Shown here piece after piece: positions 15,992-23,697 of a stretch of DNA of 50,853 nt. Below the pieces are notes generated by a model. That model did no database searches. It had not been told where the DNA came from and worked only from the letters and a program-made list of their open reading frames with translations. The position numbers and the translations under genes were made by a program. Each line of letters starts with the position of its first letter. Within the stretch, counting starts at the first letter, position 1. The DNA comes from an uncultured Lachnospiraceae bacterium. GTDB lineage: Bacteria > Bacillota > Clostridia > Lachnospirales > Lachnospiraceae. The stretch lies in NCBI GenBank assembly GCA_934343915.1, contig CAKRIL010000022.1, positions 1-50,853 of the forward strand. Direction: 5' to 3'.

Positions 15992-17017
15992 TTACATAAT
16001 CTCGTAAATCCAGCCCTTAGGTGCCTCAATTCTACCCATCTGGATTCCCGTGAGAGTATCATAAAGCTTCTTGGTAACAGGTCCCATATCACTCATGCCG
16101 CTTGGAAGGCAAATCTCTGTTCCATGGTCAACAATCTTGCCGACAGGAGAAATAACTGCTGCCGTTCCGCAAAGACCACACTCAGCCATATCCTTAAGCT
16201 CTGCCTTTGCAACAGGACGCTCCTCAACCTCAAGTCCAAGATAATCCTTGGCAACCGTGAGAAGTGAACGTCTTGTGATTGACGGAAGGATACTTCCGGA
16301 CTTAGGTGTTACAACCTTGCCATCCTTGGTTACGAAGATGAAGTTAGCACCACCTGTCTCCTCAACGTATGTTCTTGTAGCCGGATCAAGGTACATATTC
16401 TCATCATAGCCATGCTCATGTGCATCTACAATGTTGAAAAGGCTCATTGCGTAGTTAAGACCCGCCTTGATGTCACCTGTTCCGTGAGGAGCTGCTCTAT
16501 CCACATCAGATACTCTGATTGTGAGTGGCTTGGCACCGCCCTTGAAATAAGGGCCAACAGGTGTTGTGAATATTCTGAACTGATACTCTGTAGCAGGCTT
16601 AACACCGATTACAGGGTTGCTTCCGAACATATATGGTCTGATATAAAGTGTTGCACCGCTTCCGTAAGGTGGAACATATGCCGCATTAGCCTCAACCGTC
16701 TTTAAAACAGCATCAACGAACTTCTCCTTAGGGAAAACAGGCATCATGAGCTTCTTACATGAATTCTCCATTCTCTCACCGTTAAGATCCGGACGGAATG
16801 TAACAATCCTGCCCTGCTCAGTTGTGTATGCCTTGAGTCCCTCAAAGCATGTCTGTGCATACTGGAGCACGCCCGCACATTCGCTGATAACAACCTTGTC
16901 ATCCTCTGTGATCACACCGTCGTCCCATACGCCGTCCTTATAATTAGCTACAAATCTCTTGTCGGTCTTGATATAACCGAAGCCAAGATCAGCCCAGTCG
17001 ATATTCTTTTTTTCCAT
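15992..17017 (-). CDS. ilvE: Branched-chain-amino-acid aminotransferase
   Basis: A 341-residue class IV PLP-dependent aminotransferase for the last step of Leu/Ile/Val synthesis and the first step of their breakdown. PLP-enzyme hallmarks: QTCFEGLKAYTTEQGRIVTF, then IKAGLNYAMSL with the lysine expected to bind PLP, then YVEETGGANFIFV and GLCGTAAVISPVG. The length suits the BCAT_beta-like group. AGGAGG precedes the ATG. It is monocistronic with its own promoter at 17105-17133. No T-box is present in its leader. Confidence 0.95.
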   Translation of the reverse strand: MEKKNIDWADLGFGYIKTDKRFVANYKDGVWDDGVITEDDKVVISECAGVLQYAQTCFEGLKAYTTEQGRIVTFRPDLNGERMENSCKKLMMPVFPKEKFVDAVLKTVEANAAYVPPYGSGATLYIRPYMFGSNPVIGVKPATEYQFRIFTTPVGPYFKGGAKPLTIRVSDVDRAAPHGTGDIKAGLNYAMSLFNIVDAHEHGYDENMYLDPATRTYVEETGGANFIFVTKDGKVVTPKSGSILPSITRRSLLTVAKDYLGLEVEERPVAKAELKDMAECGLCGTAAVISPVGKIVDHGTEICLPSGMSDMGPVTKKLYDTLTGIQMGRIEAPKGWIYEIM

Positions 17018-17104
17018 AACAAATTAATCCTCCTTGTTTTTCTAAGGAAAACGCGTGCCAAAAGCGGCAGAGGATTTTCCCATTAAAAATAACTGCATGG
17101 TTAA

Positions 17105-17133
17105 ATAATACCCCCATGTCCACACTGCGTCAA
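17105..17133 (-). promoter_or_regulatory. ilvE promoter
   Basis: The minus strand has -35 TTGACG (17133-17128), a 17-nt spacer with a G-run, and -10 TATTAT (17110-17105). The leader of about 80 nt holds a hairpin with GGAAAA/TTTTCC outside and GCC/GGC inside (about 17044-17080), close to the ribosome binding site. Confidence 0.75.
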
Positions 17134-17238
17134 GATACATCATTAACATTTTACCGTAAAAAGTATACTTATTTTAATCTGCGCCATGCCGGTTCCGATT
17201 AAAATACATCAAGATTCGCGTGTATTTCATCGTGTAAC

Positions 17239-17760
17239 TTAATCATTCTCCACGATAATGTCCGCTGTCTCGAAACGTATCACCTTTTTAAGCTCCTCAA
17301 GCGGCAGCTCGACCTGATAGCCGACCTTTCCCGCACTGAAAAAGATTGTCTCATAATCGTAGGCCGTCTTTTTACCCGCAGTCTGAGCCACATCTGACGG
17401 CACATGGAACACCGTCCTGAAGAACTTTTTCATGCCAATCGGAGAACAGCCTCCATGTATATAGCCCGTCAGCGGCAGAAGCTCCTTTGACTTTAACATC
17501 TCAATAGACTTCTCGCCCACCGCCTTAGCTGCCTTCTTAAGGTCTAATTCCTCGGCAACAGGAATCACGAACACATAGTGATTACCTGTCTTTCCCGTCG
17601 TCACAAGCGTCTTAAACACACGCTCAACATCCTGCCCGAGCACCGCTGCTACCTCAGTTCCGCTTACCGCCTGTTCCGGGTCATAGCTGTGAGGGGTATA
17701 TTTAACCTTCTTTTGGTCAAGAATACGCATTACATTTGTCTTTTCATCTTCCTTTTTCAC
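17239..17760 (-). CDS. ybaK: Cys-tRNA(Pro)/Cys-tRNA(Cys) deacylase, YbaK/EbsC family
   Basis: A 173-residue trans-editing factor that hydrolyses mischarged Cys-tRNA(Pro). The family core is VFKTLVTTGKTGNHYVFVIP, then EELDLKKAAKAVGEKSIEML and LTGYIHGGCSPIGMKK, with the conserved lysine in KTLV and the G-x-x-S-P-x-G loop. The GTG at 17760 is chosen because GGAGG lies 6 nt upstream; the in-frame ATG at 17778 overlaps that site. A stable hairpin (GTCACcGC/GCaGTGAC, about 17774-17793) sits just before the ribosome binding site. It has its own promoter. Confidence 0.9.
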   Translation of the reverse strand: MKKEDEKTNVMRILDQKKVKYTPHSYDPEQAVSGTEVAAVLGQDVERVFKTLVTTGKTGNHYVFVIPVAEELDLKKAAKAVGEKSIEMLKSKELLPLTGYIHGGCSPIGMKKFFRTVFHVPSDVAQTAGKKTAYDYETIFFSAGKVGYQVELPLEELKKVIRFETADIIVEND

Positions 17761-17807
17761 ACTAATCCTCCATGTCACCGCTTTGGCAGTGACTCAAATC
17801 CAAAAAT

Positions 17808-17836
17808 ATTATACTGAATCCTCTTCTCTGTGGCAA
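17808..17836 (-). promoter_or_regulatory. ybaK promoter
   Basis: The minus strand has -35 TTGCCA (17836-17831), a 17-nt spacer and -10 TATAAT (17813-17808). It begins inside the 79-nt gap after the ArAE gene. The hairpin ahead of the ybaK ribosome binding site would form in this transcript. Confidence 0.75.
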
Positions 17837-17839
17837 GCC

Positions 17840-18829
17840 TCATTTACCTGAAAGACAAGCCCCGGCAAACTCTCTCTTAATCTCAAGAAATACCCTCATA
17901 TCCTCCATGATATGGTAGAGCATTGCCCTGTTCTCGAACTCCTCCCTGCTCTTTGGCAGCTCAGATACTGTATAGCTTGCCCTCAGAGTCCCAAGCTCCT
18001 CCAATAGTCCTTTTACGTCATTATCCTCGGCGAACTCGTCGGCGGCCTTCTTTACGAAATCCGCCAGTGCCTTCGTCTGCTGCGGTGCCGTCGTAAGCCT
18101 GACTATGTCTGAGTACACTCTTTTTAGAATTCCGCACTGTCTCGCGCGCATCTGCATGTACTCATAATAATAATCATTTTCTCCGAGAAAATGGTTGTTC
18201 ATATAGTACAGCGCCTCTTTTTTCAGGTCGTCAAGCAGCCTGTCGAGCTCGTCAAAACACCCGCCCGTGTAGTCGGACTTGTTCTCACGCTCCATGTACA
18301 GCGACATTCTCTTTAGAATATGCACCATCTTGTCGTCAACCATACGGCGGTATTCGACAAGCCTCCTCCTGCTGTCCGGCATGAAAAGGTTGAGCAGAAT
18401 TCCGACTCCCGCACCTATCACAAGAATAAGAAACTCGTTGAGTATCATCGATGTCGAACAGCTTGCCGCCGAGATATAGTGCGTGCAGAGCACCGCTATC
18501 GGAGCTATCGCCTCCTTCATATCAAGCACGATACAGCAGGCAAGATACGGAATCAGCACAATTCCAAACGCCCACACATGATACCCGGCGAGCGGAAATA
18601 TCGCTGCCGAGAGAACCGTCATTATGAAAAAAATAACAACCCTCTTAACGGCAATTCTCACCGTCTCCCGCTTGGTATCCTGAATGGTCAGAAGTGTTAT
18701 GATTCCCGCCGCATAAGCAAATTGAAGCCCGGCCGCCACGGATAACAGCACTGCCGCCACAGAACCGGCAACATACTTTATCAACTTTATTATCTCTTCT
18801 TTTTTCATAAATGGAGTGCCGTTTTTCAT
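17840..18829 (-). CDS. Aromatic acid exporter family (ArAE/FUSC) membrane protein
   Basis: A 329-residue protein with about six membrane helices over residues 15-150 (GSVAAVLLSVAAGLQFAYAA; RVVIFFIMTVLSAAIFPLAG; FLILVIGAGVGILLNLFMP) and a helical cytoplasmic C-terminal domain, the ArAE_1 layout. ArAE proteins are proposed to export aromatic acids; the substrate here is unknown. It overlaps the upstream C39-like gene by 4 nt (ATGA), so the two are coupled. Confidence 0.8.
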   Translation of the reverse strand: MKNGTPFMKKEEIIKLIKYVAGSVAAVLLSVAAGLQFAYAAGIITLLTIQDTKRETVRIAVKRVVIFFIMTVLSAAIFPLAGYHVWAFGIVLIPYLACCIVLDMKEAIAPIAVLCTHYISAASCSTSMILNEFLILVIGAGVGILLNLFMPDSRRRLVEYRRMVDDKMVHILKRMSLYMERENKSDYTGGCFDELDRLLDDLKKEALYYMNNHFLGENDYYYEYMQMRARQCGILKRVYSDIVRLTTAPQQTKALADFVKKAADEFAEDNDVKGLLEELGTLRASYTVSELPKSREEFENRAMLYHIMEDMRVFLEIKREFAGACLSGK

Positions 18830-19662
18830 GAATAAACTGTCCTTTTTAATTTATCGATTCTTTCCGCTGTCATCCTTTTCCACTCATCAACTATATTTTT
18901 TAACTGCGCCATGTCAATATACTCGCACAGCCTTATGCGCTCTGTCTGTCCCTTGAACACCGCATCAATATATTTTTTCTGCTGTTCTCTTATGCACTCA
19001 GCCACCGCCGATGCACCTGCAAGCTCCATCATCGCAACGGAATCAAGGAGAAGCGGGCGAAACAGCGTGTCCACTGTATTTAACACATTTTCCCTTGATT
19101 GATGCTCTGACGAAAATTGCTCTGTTTTTGAAAACAGTTCGCCCAGACATTCAAGCGATGCCTGCATATAAGGGAGCGGATTAACCGCCCCGCCCTCATA
19201 AGGCTTTAACGATGCGACGGCTGTCACCTCATCAAGGCGTTGCAGCAGTTCCCCTTCATCAAGCATTATCTCACACGGCTCATCCGATTCCCTGTGTTTA
19301 TTGTTGATGAACAGCAGCACATCACCGTCATTACCTGTGTAAACAACGGCATGCTTGTGCTTCTCATCGATTTTTATTCCCAGCATGGCACAGCTCTTTG
19401 TTTCCTTCAAATACAAAAAAACCTTCTGCCTGCTTATCTTTTCCTCTGTAAGCTCATAACCGATTTTCTTTAAAAAAATGTCAAAGTATTTTTTCTCCTG
19501 CAGCATCGCGCCCGCTATGTATCCGCCATTGTCACGCGCAACGATATACGGCAGTTCCATGCCTGCGGCGACTTGGTAATCCTCATAATCATGTCCCATG
19601 TGCTCTAGCATATTGGCGATACCGGCAAATGAGCAGGATGAGTTAAAGGTCATGTATTTCAT
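18826..19662 (-). CDS. Putative C39/BtrH-like cysteine peptidase-fold protein
   Basis: A 278-residue protein of uncertain family. The N-terminal half looks papain/C39-like: a Cys at the start of a helix (NSSCSFAGIANMLEHMG), a later HAVVYTGNDGDVLLFINN that matches the catalytic His strand, and an Asn after it. BtrH-type acyltransferases and C39 peptidases share this pattern. The C-terminal half is helical without membrane segments. There is no signal peptide, so it acts in the cytoplasm. It is coupled to the ArAE transporter by ATGA overlap. A role in trimming or acyl transfer linked to that transporter is inference. Confidence 0.5.
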   Translation of the reverse strand: MKYMTFNSSCSFAGIANMLEHMGHDYEDYQVAAGMELPYIVARDNGGYIAGAMLQEKKYFDIFLKKIGYELTEEKISRQKVFLYLKETKSCAMLGIKIDEKHKHAVVYTGNDGDVLLFINNKHRESDEPCEIMLDEGELLQRLDEVTAVASLKPYEGGAVNPLPYMQASLECLGELFSKTEQFSSEHQSRENVLNTVDTLFRPLLLDSVAMMELAGASAVAECIREQQKKYIDAVFKGQTERIRLCEYIDMAQLKNIVDEWKRMTAERIDKLKRTVYS

Positions 19663-19688
19663 TTAAAACCGTCCTAAATTTAATGTTC

Positions 19689-20261
19689 TTAAATTTCCTT
19701 CACCACATCGCATACACTGCGCTTCGGCACGACATAATCCCTGTTCTCATCCAGATAGTACTTCACGTCGCCGTCCTTCATGTCCTCAATACGGCTTGTG
19801 TGCGACGGGTATCCAAAGGCTATGACCGTATGTAACGCCTGATTGTCGGTGAGTCCGAACATCTCGGAGAGCTTCTGCCTGTCGCACGCTCCTATGATGC
19901 AGCTTCCGACCCCGTGCGCCCACGCCGCAAGTCTCATATTGGCAATGGCAAGTCCCGCGTCAGTATCACAGTTCTTGTTGATATCGGTATTCTCGACAAC
20001 ACCGATGAAAAGCACAGGCTCCTCGCCTGCCTTTGGCTGTCCCTGCTCTGGCGGAAGATAGCCGGCCCACTTGGTGAGTGCAAATACCTCGGCAACCTTT
20101 TCCGGGGATTTCACCACCACATAGCCAAGAGGCTGCCTGTTAGCCGCGCTTGACGCGTTGCGTGCCGCTTCAATAATCTCACCGATTATCTCATCCGAAA
20201 CCGGTGTCTGCTTAAAACGGCGATACGTCCTGTTAGTTCTCATCAAATCCATAAGTTCCAT
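19689..20261 (-). CDS. Nitroreductase family protein
   Basis: A 190-residue FMN-dependent nitroreductase-fold enzyme. MELMDLMRTNRTYRRFKQTP carries the FMN-binding arginines. Then come ARNASSAANRQPLGYVVV, DAGLAIANMRLAAWAHGVGS and IAFGYPSH, all standard for the family. The electron acceptor cannot be predicted. It lies in a tightly spaced minus-strand gene string (19 nt from the zinc-ribbon gene, 26 nt to the C39-like gene). Confidence 0.9.
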   Translation of the reverse strand: MELMDLMRTNRTYRRFKQTPVSDEIIGEIIEAARNASSAANRQPLGYVVVKSPEKVAEVFALTKWAGYLPPEQGQPKAGEEPVLFIGVVENTDINKNCDTDAGLAIANMRLAAWAHGVGSCIIGACDRQKLSEMFGLTDNQALHTVIAFGYPSHTSRIEDMKDGDVKYYLDENRDYVVPKRSVCDVVKEI

Positions 20262-20280
20262 ATGTTAATCCTCCATAAAT

Positions 20281-21153
20281 CTATGACCTGTAATTATTGC
20301 AATAATCATTAGGACCGCTTCTGTATTCCCCGCTTGTTCCCGCAAAATACAGGCATCTTTTTTCCTGAACAAGATAATAACTGCATGTTCCGCAACATGT
20401 AGATTTGGCGTATCCGCCATTGTACTGAGGGGCAACATAGCTTGCCGCCCTGCGCTGCCAGTATTCCCTGTCAGCTTTTCCTTTCTGCTGTATCGCCCTT
20501 AACTGTGCCTCATGTGCTGCCTTCTGTGCTTCCTCATCCTTGATTGTCACAATGTCCTTGTACTTATGTTCAATAAGCCCAAGCATATAATCCACATAAC
20601 CGATGTTATAATAATCCGCCCCCGCTGCGAACTGCTGCTCCGTCAGATTATAATTCTGCTTCATCATATCCATCGCACCGGCAAAGACCGAGAGAAGCGT
20701 TCCTCCAAGTCCCTTTATATTCATGTTTTTTGCTCTCTCTTTGTAGCTGACATCACCAACGAAATGAGCATAGTACATACCGTATGCCTCTGTACATTTT
20801 TTTAAGAGAAGCTGCTTCTGTTCATATCCGTTAGTCGGAATTTCCGGCTCCTCCGAGTCATCCGTACTGCCATCGTACGGTGTGTCACAGTAAGGACATG
20901 CCTTAGCACCTTTTTCTGCCGGAGCTCCGCAGAGCATGCACTTTGTCACAATCTTTTTCGGTGGAGGTGTCTCACCTTTATTCACCTGATTTATTCTGTA
21001 CTCAAGCTCTTTTACGCCGTCAAGCCTCGCACTGAAATCATTCTGCCACGCAAGACAGGCTTCACAGGCTGATTCCGGCTCCCTGCACATAGGGTCGCAG
21101 AATGCTCCCTTCTTTTCCTTCGCATTCGGATTGATTGTATCAAATAAGCCCAT
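20281..21153 (-). CDS. Cys-rich zinc-ribbon protein, 290 aa
   Basis: A cytoplasmic protein with three Cys clusters: CDPMCREPESACEAC at residues 19-33, a zinc ribbon KCMLCGAPAEKGAKACPYC at about 71-89, and a C-terminal CCGTCSYYLVQEKRC...C motif. Between them is a helical domain (residues about 110-230) with charged coiled-coil-like stretches near its end. No family function is recognised. It follows three other genes ending in zinc ribbons and an SPFH protein, all minus strand with gaps of 14-26 nt, so it belongs to that operon. Confidence 0.7.
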   Translation of the reverse strand: MGLFDTINPNAKEKKGAFCDPMCREPESACEACLAWQNDFSARLDGVKELEYRINQVNKGETPPPKKIVTKCMLCGAPAEKGAKACPYCDTPYDGSTDDSEEPEIPTNGYEQKQLLLKKCTEAYGMYYAHFVGDVSYKERAKNMNIKGLGGTLLSVFAGAMDMMKQNYNLTEQQFAAGADYYNIGYVDYMLGLIEHKYKDIVTIKDEEAQKAAHEAQLRAIQQKGKADREYWQRRAASYVAPQYNGGYAKSTCCGTCSYYLVQEKRCLYFAGTSGEYRSGPNDYCNNYRS

Positions 21154-21179
21154 ATAAATCCCCCCTTTTCATTGGTGTT

Positions 21180-21428
21180 TCATTCTACCTTCTGGCCACA
21201 TTCCACGCAGAATACATCATTTTTCCTTAATTTTGCCCCGCATTTTTTGCAAAAAAGCTCTGATGTACTGCTGACAGGCTCGCTTTTTGGCTCCGAAGCT
21301 GCAGGAACCTCCTCTTTTCCCGGCAATACCGCTGCATTATGAGAAGTCTTTCCCTTGGCAGCAGCCACTATCACTCCAATTACCACCACAACAGCTATAA
21401 TAACCACAGTAATCAACACACCATTCAT
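21180..21428 (-). CDS. Single-helix membrane protein with C-terminal zinc ribbon, 82 aa
   Basis: Residues 3-27 form one membrane helix (ITVVIIAVVVVIGVIVAAAK), followed by a Ser/Glu/Pro-rich linker and a four-Cys zinc ribbon (CKKCGAKLRKNDVFCVECG). The ribbon would face the cytoplasm. It has the same ribbon type as its neighbours, with gaps of 18 and 26 nt, so it could anchor the soluble members of the cluster at the membrane (inference). Confidence 0.75.
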   Translation of the reverse strand: MNGVLITVVIIAVVVVIGVIVAAAKGKTSHNAAVLPGKEEVPAASEPKSEPVSSTSELFCKKCGAKLRKNDVFCVECGQKVE

Positions 21429-21446
21429 TCTCTAATCCTCCCATCA

Positions 21447-22013
21447 TCAATTATTCATATTCAGATTAGCACCACATAGCGGGCAGAATTTCAGATTTCC
21501 AGTCCTGTCTGACAGGTTCGCACCACACGCATAGCAGAACTTAGGTCTTGCACTTGCCCCGGCAGTGCCGTTCCCCGGCTTATCAGCCGTCTGTGCAGCC
21601 ACATTAATTTTCGGCTTGTTCTGTGCAGACTCCTGTTTTTTTGTACGGCTTTCCTTGATTTTTTTGATACTGTTCTCATCAGGCCATATACCCGTGACTG
21701 AAATTGTCTTCACCTGTTCGGCTAGTGCCGCGTTCTCGTCACTCATCACCTTTCGCACCATGTCAGCGAGCTCATTGACATGTAATACAAGCTGCTCATA
21801 ACCGGCGCATGACGTTGCCATACTGCTCACAGCCTTCTCGGTGGCGGTGCCAAGGAACTTCTTTACATATTCTTCACCATCCCCCGACGGAACCTCACAC
21901 TTTAACATGGCTCTGCCGCTTCCTCCCAGATTCATATGAACATCCCTGCTCTTATCATGAAATGATGCATTCGCAAAGGTATATGCTATCTCGGCATTTT
22001 CTGATATTCCCAT
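21447..22013 (-). CDS. Zinc-ribbon protein of the SPFH operon, 188 aa
   Basis: The N-terminal domain (about residues 1-110) is alpha/beta without membrane helices (AYTFANASFHDKSRDVHMNL, then VNELADMVRKVM). A basic, low-complexity linker follows, then a zinc ribbon (CYACGANLSDRTGNLKFCPLCG) at about 158-179. It resembles the YdjG-type partner genes of SPFH/YdjI proteins in arrangement only; the family is not confirmed. It lies 14 nt after the SPFH gene. Confidence 0.65.
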   Translation of the reverse strand: MGISENAEIAYTFANASFHDKSRDVHMNLGGSGRAMLKCEVPSGDGEEYVKKFLGTATEKAVSSMATSCAGYEQLVLHVNELADMVRKVMSDENAALAEQVKTISVTGIWPDENSIKKIKESRTKKQESAQNKPKINVAAQTADKPGNGTAGASARPKFCYACGANLSDRTGNLKFCPLCGANLNMNN

Positions 22014-22027
22014 AATACTGCACCTCC

Positions 22028-23254
22028 TTACAGCTTACTGCCGCACTTCGGGCAGAATGCAAAGCCCTCATACTCTTTCGGGATAATAAAGCCACAGCCC
22101 GGACAGCTCTTCTCCTCAGGCTTTTTAGTACCGCACTTTGGACAGAAAGCCATGTGGTTTTCCATTCCACAGCCAGGGCAGAACCACTTTTTGTCTTCCC
22201 CGGCTTCTTCTGTGGCTTCGGCATCCTTCGAATCGGATTCCTTTGCCGAGGTGCTCTTTGAAGGTGCGTCCTTCATGAGTTCAGCCACATTGACACCTCC
22301 TGCTGCATTCTGTGCCATGTTCATCCCCATGAAGCCCGTGACGGCACCTGCCGAATTGTCCGCTGCCGCTTCCATGGCATTCGCCTGTGCAGCCCCGACT
22401 CTCGCTCCGAGCATCGCCTTGTTCTCTGAATATACTCTCGATTCCTGAAGGTCACGAATCTTATCCATGCTCTCATCGTCAGGGATAATGTTGGAAAATG
22501 ATATCGTCGCAAGCTCCACGCCCCTGCCATCCTTCCAACGGCTCTTCGTCTTTTCATTTAACAGGAGTGCCAAATCCTTCCCCTTAGACGGTATCTCATC
22601 ATACCTCACCTTGGCACGCGCCAGATCACTGAGTGCGGCAAGCATGGCATCCTGCAATTCAGCCTTAAGCTGCGGTTCCAGCACCGCCCTGCTGTACTTT
22701 TCCTTTACATTTCCGCTGATATTACTGTAAAAAAGAATCGGATTATCAATCTTATAAGAAAATGTTCCATAGCCTTGAAGTGTGATGGTCATATCGAACT
22801 CACTGTCGCGGTACGGAATTTTCCCGAAACCGAACTTATTATTGATAATCTCCTTCGTGTTGATAAAATATGCCCTTTGGTCTTTTCCCGCAATTCCGCC
22901 AAAAGCAAATCTCGCCTTAATCTCCTCAAATGACACCCTCACGGCATCGCTCAAGCCGCCCATGAAGCAGGATGGCTCCGTCGCGCTGTTAAAAATGTAT
23001 CCACCCTGCTCGGCAGTGAAATCAATAATCGCACCATTTTCAACTATAATGAGCATCTGACCCGCATTTACCGCTATTCTGCTTCCCTGTGTGATAACAT
23101 TGTCGTCCTTGTTATTTCCCGCTCCCGGACTCCTCTTCGCGTGTCCTCGCTGCACCAGTGTATCATTGTCAAGAGCATCACAATATATATAATCCTCCCA
23201 CATATCACCGATATAAGAAAACGTACTTCCGACGAACGCCTTTATCAGTCCCAT
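22028..23254 (-). CDS. SPFH domain protein with C-terminal zinc ribbons (YdjI type)
   Basis: A 408-residue protein. The SPFH/band-7-like domain covers about residues 20-270: QGSRIAVNAGQMLIIVENGA, then FNSATEPSCFMGG and GYGTFSYKIDNPILFYSNIS. A helix-rich, Ala-rich stretch (ENKAMLGARVGAAQANAMEA) and three Cys pairs for zinc ribbons (CPGCGMENHMAFCPKCG; CPGCGFI...FCPKCG) follow. This is the virion-core-like YdjI family, which in Bacillus sits with pspA (ydjFGHI) in a membrane-stress module. Here PspA is missing and three more zinc-ribbon genes follow. Confidence 0.85.
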   Translation of the reverse strand: MGLIKAFVGSTFSYIGDMWEDYIYCDALDNDTLVQRGHAKRSPGAGNNKDDNVITQGSRIAVNAGQMLIIVENGAIIDFTAEQGGYIFNSATEPSCFMGGLSDAVRVSFEEIKARFAFGGIAGKDQRAYFINTKEIINNKFGFGKIPYRDSEFDMTITLQGYGTFSYKIDNPILFYSNISGNVKEKYSRAVLEPQLKAELQDAMLAALSDLARAKVRYDEIPSKGKDLALLLNEKTKSRWKDGRGVELATISFSNIIPDDESMDKIRDLQESRVYSENKAMLGARVGAAQANAMEAAADNSAGAVTGFMGMNMAQNAAGGVNVAELMKDAPSKSTSAKESDSKDAEATEEAGEDKKWFCPGCGMENHMAFCPKCGTKKPEEKSCPGCGFIIPKEYEGFAFCPKCGSKL

Positions 23255-23299
23255 ACCACCCTCTCCTTTCTTACAATCCGCTCCGCAATTACTACCAAA

Positions 23300-23330
23300 A
23301 GTATATCACATTTTTATTTTCTTGTGTAAA
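23300..23330 (-). promoter_or_regulatory. Promoter of the SPFH / zinc-ribbon operon
   Basis: The minus strand has an extended -10 TGATATACT (-10 hexamer TATACT at 23305-23300) and an upstream TTTACA (23330-23325) with a long 19-nt spacer. The extended -10 would offset the poor spacing. Confidence 0.55.
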
Positions 23331-23413
23331 ATGATTATTCAAGGAATGGTAAAACTTTTAATATTTTTTCAATAAATGTGAGAAAGCAGATTCATGAATC
23401 GTTATATATATGA

Positions 23414-23559
23414 GATTCGTATGCGGACGACCTGTACCGATTTGCCGTCTCGTACACGGGCTCAAGGCAGGAGGCGGAAGATATGAGCTCGCGGGCTCCG
23501 ATGAAATGCCTGCATGGGCGGATGCCGCGCTGCGGAGCGAGGACGTGCAGTATTATTAA
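23414..23559 (+). pseudogene. Remnant of an ECF sigma factor, region 2
   Basis: The plus strand from about 23414 reads DSYADDLYRFAVSYTGSRQ, then EAEDM: the conserved region 2 helix of ECF sigma factors. The reading then degenerates. A second stretch in another frame (DEMPAWADAALRSEDVQYY, stop at 23557-23559) also looks like protein. There is no start codon or ribosome binding site. The fragment sits alone between two minus-strand operons, as if left by a deletion. A strong terminator follows at 23583. Confidence 0.5.
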
Positions 23560-23582
23560 GCTGTGCCCGTAATCATCACACA

Positions 23583-23622
23583 AAAAAAGGACGGTGCTTT
23601 ACCTAAGACACCGTCCTTTTTT
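23583..23622. terminator. Strong bidirectional terminator
   Basis: AAAAAAGGACGGTG (23583-23596) pairs with CACCGTCCTTTTTT (23609-23622). It has T-runs on both strands and serves the GH31 operon on minus. Confidence 0.95.
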
Positions 23623-23623
23623 C

Positions 23624-23697
23624 TTACACTGTTTTCTCATAATCGCAGAGATATTCAGGCCATACTATTATCGCCTCATTGTCCTTGTCCGTCACCG
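23624..23697 (-). pseudogene. Protein-like C-terminal remnant after GH31
   Basis: Out of frame with the GH31 end, the minus strand reads VTDKDNEAIIVWPEYL, then CDYEKTV and a stop at 23624. It has no credible start (GTG only). Either the GH31 gene once ended here and a frameshift shortened it, or this is the tail of a deleted gene. The terminator follows directly. Confidence 0.3.

Noticed and set aside
17018..17104. T-box or leader peptide for ilvE
   Set aside because: The leader is too short and lacks the T-box. It only holds a small hairpin.
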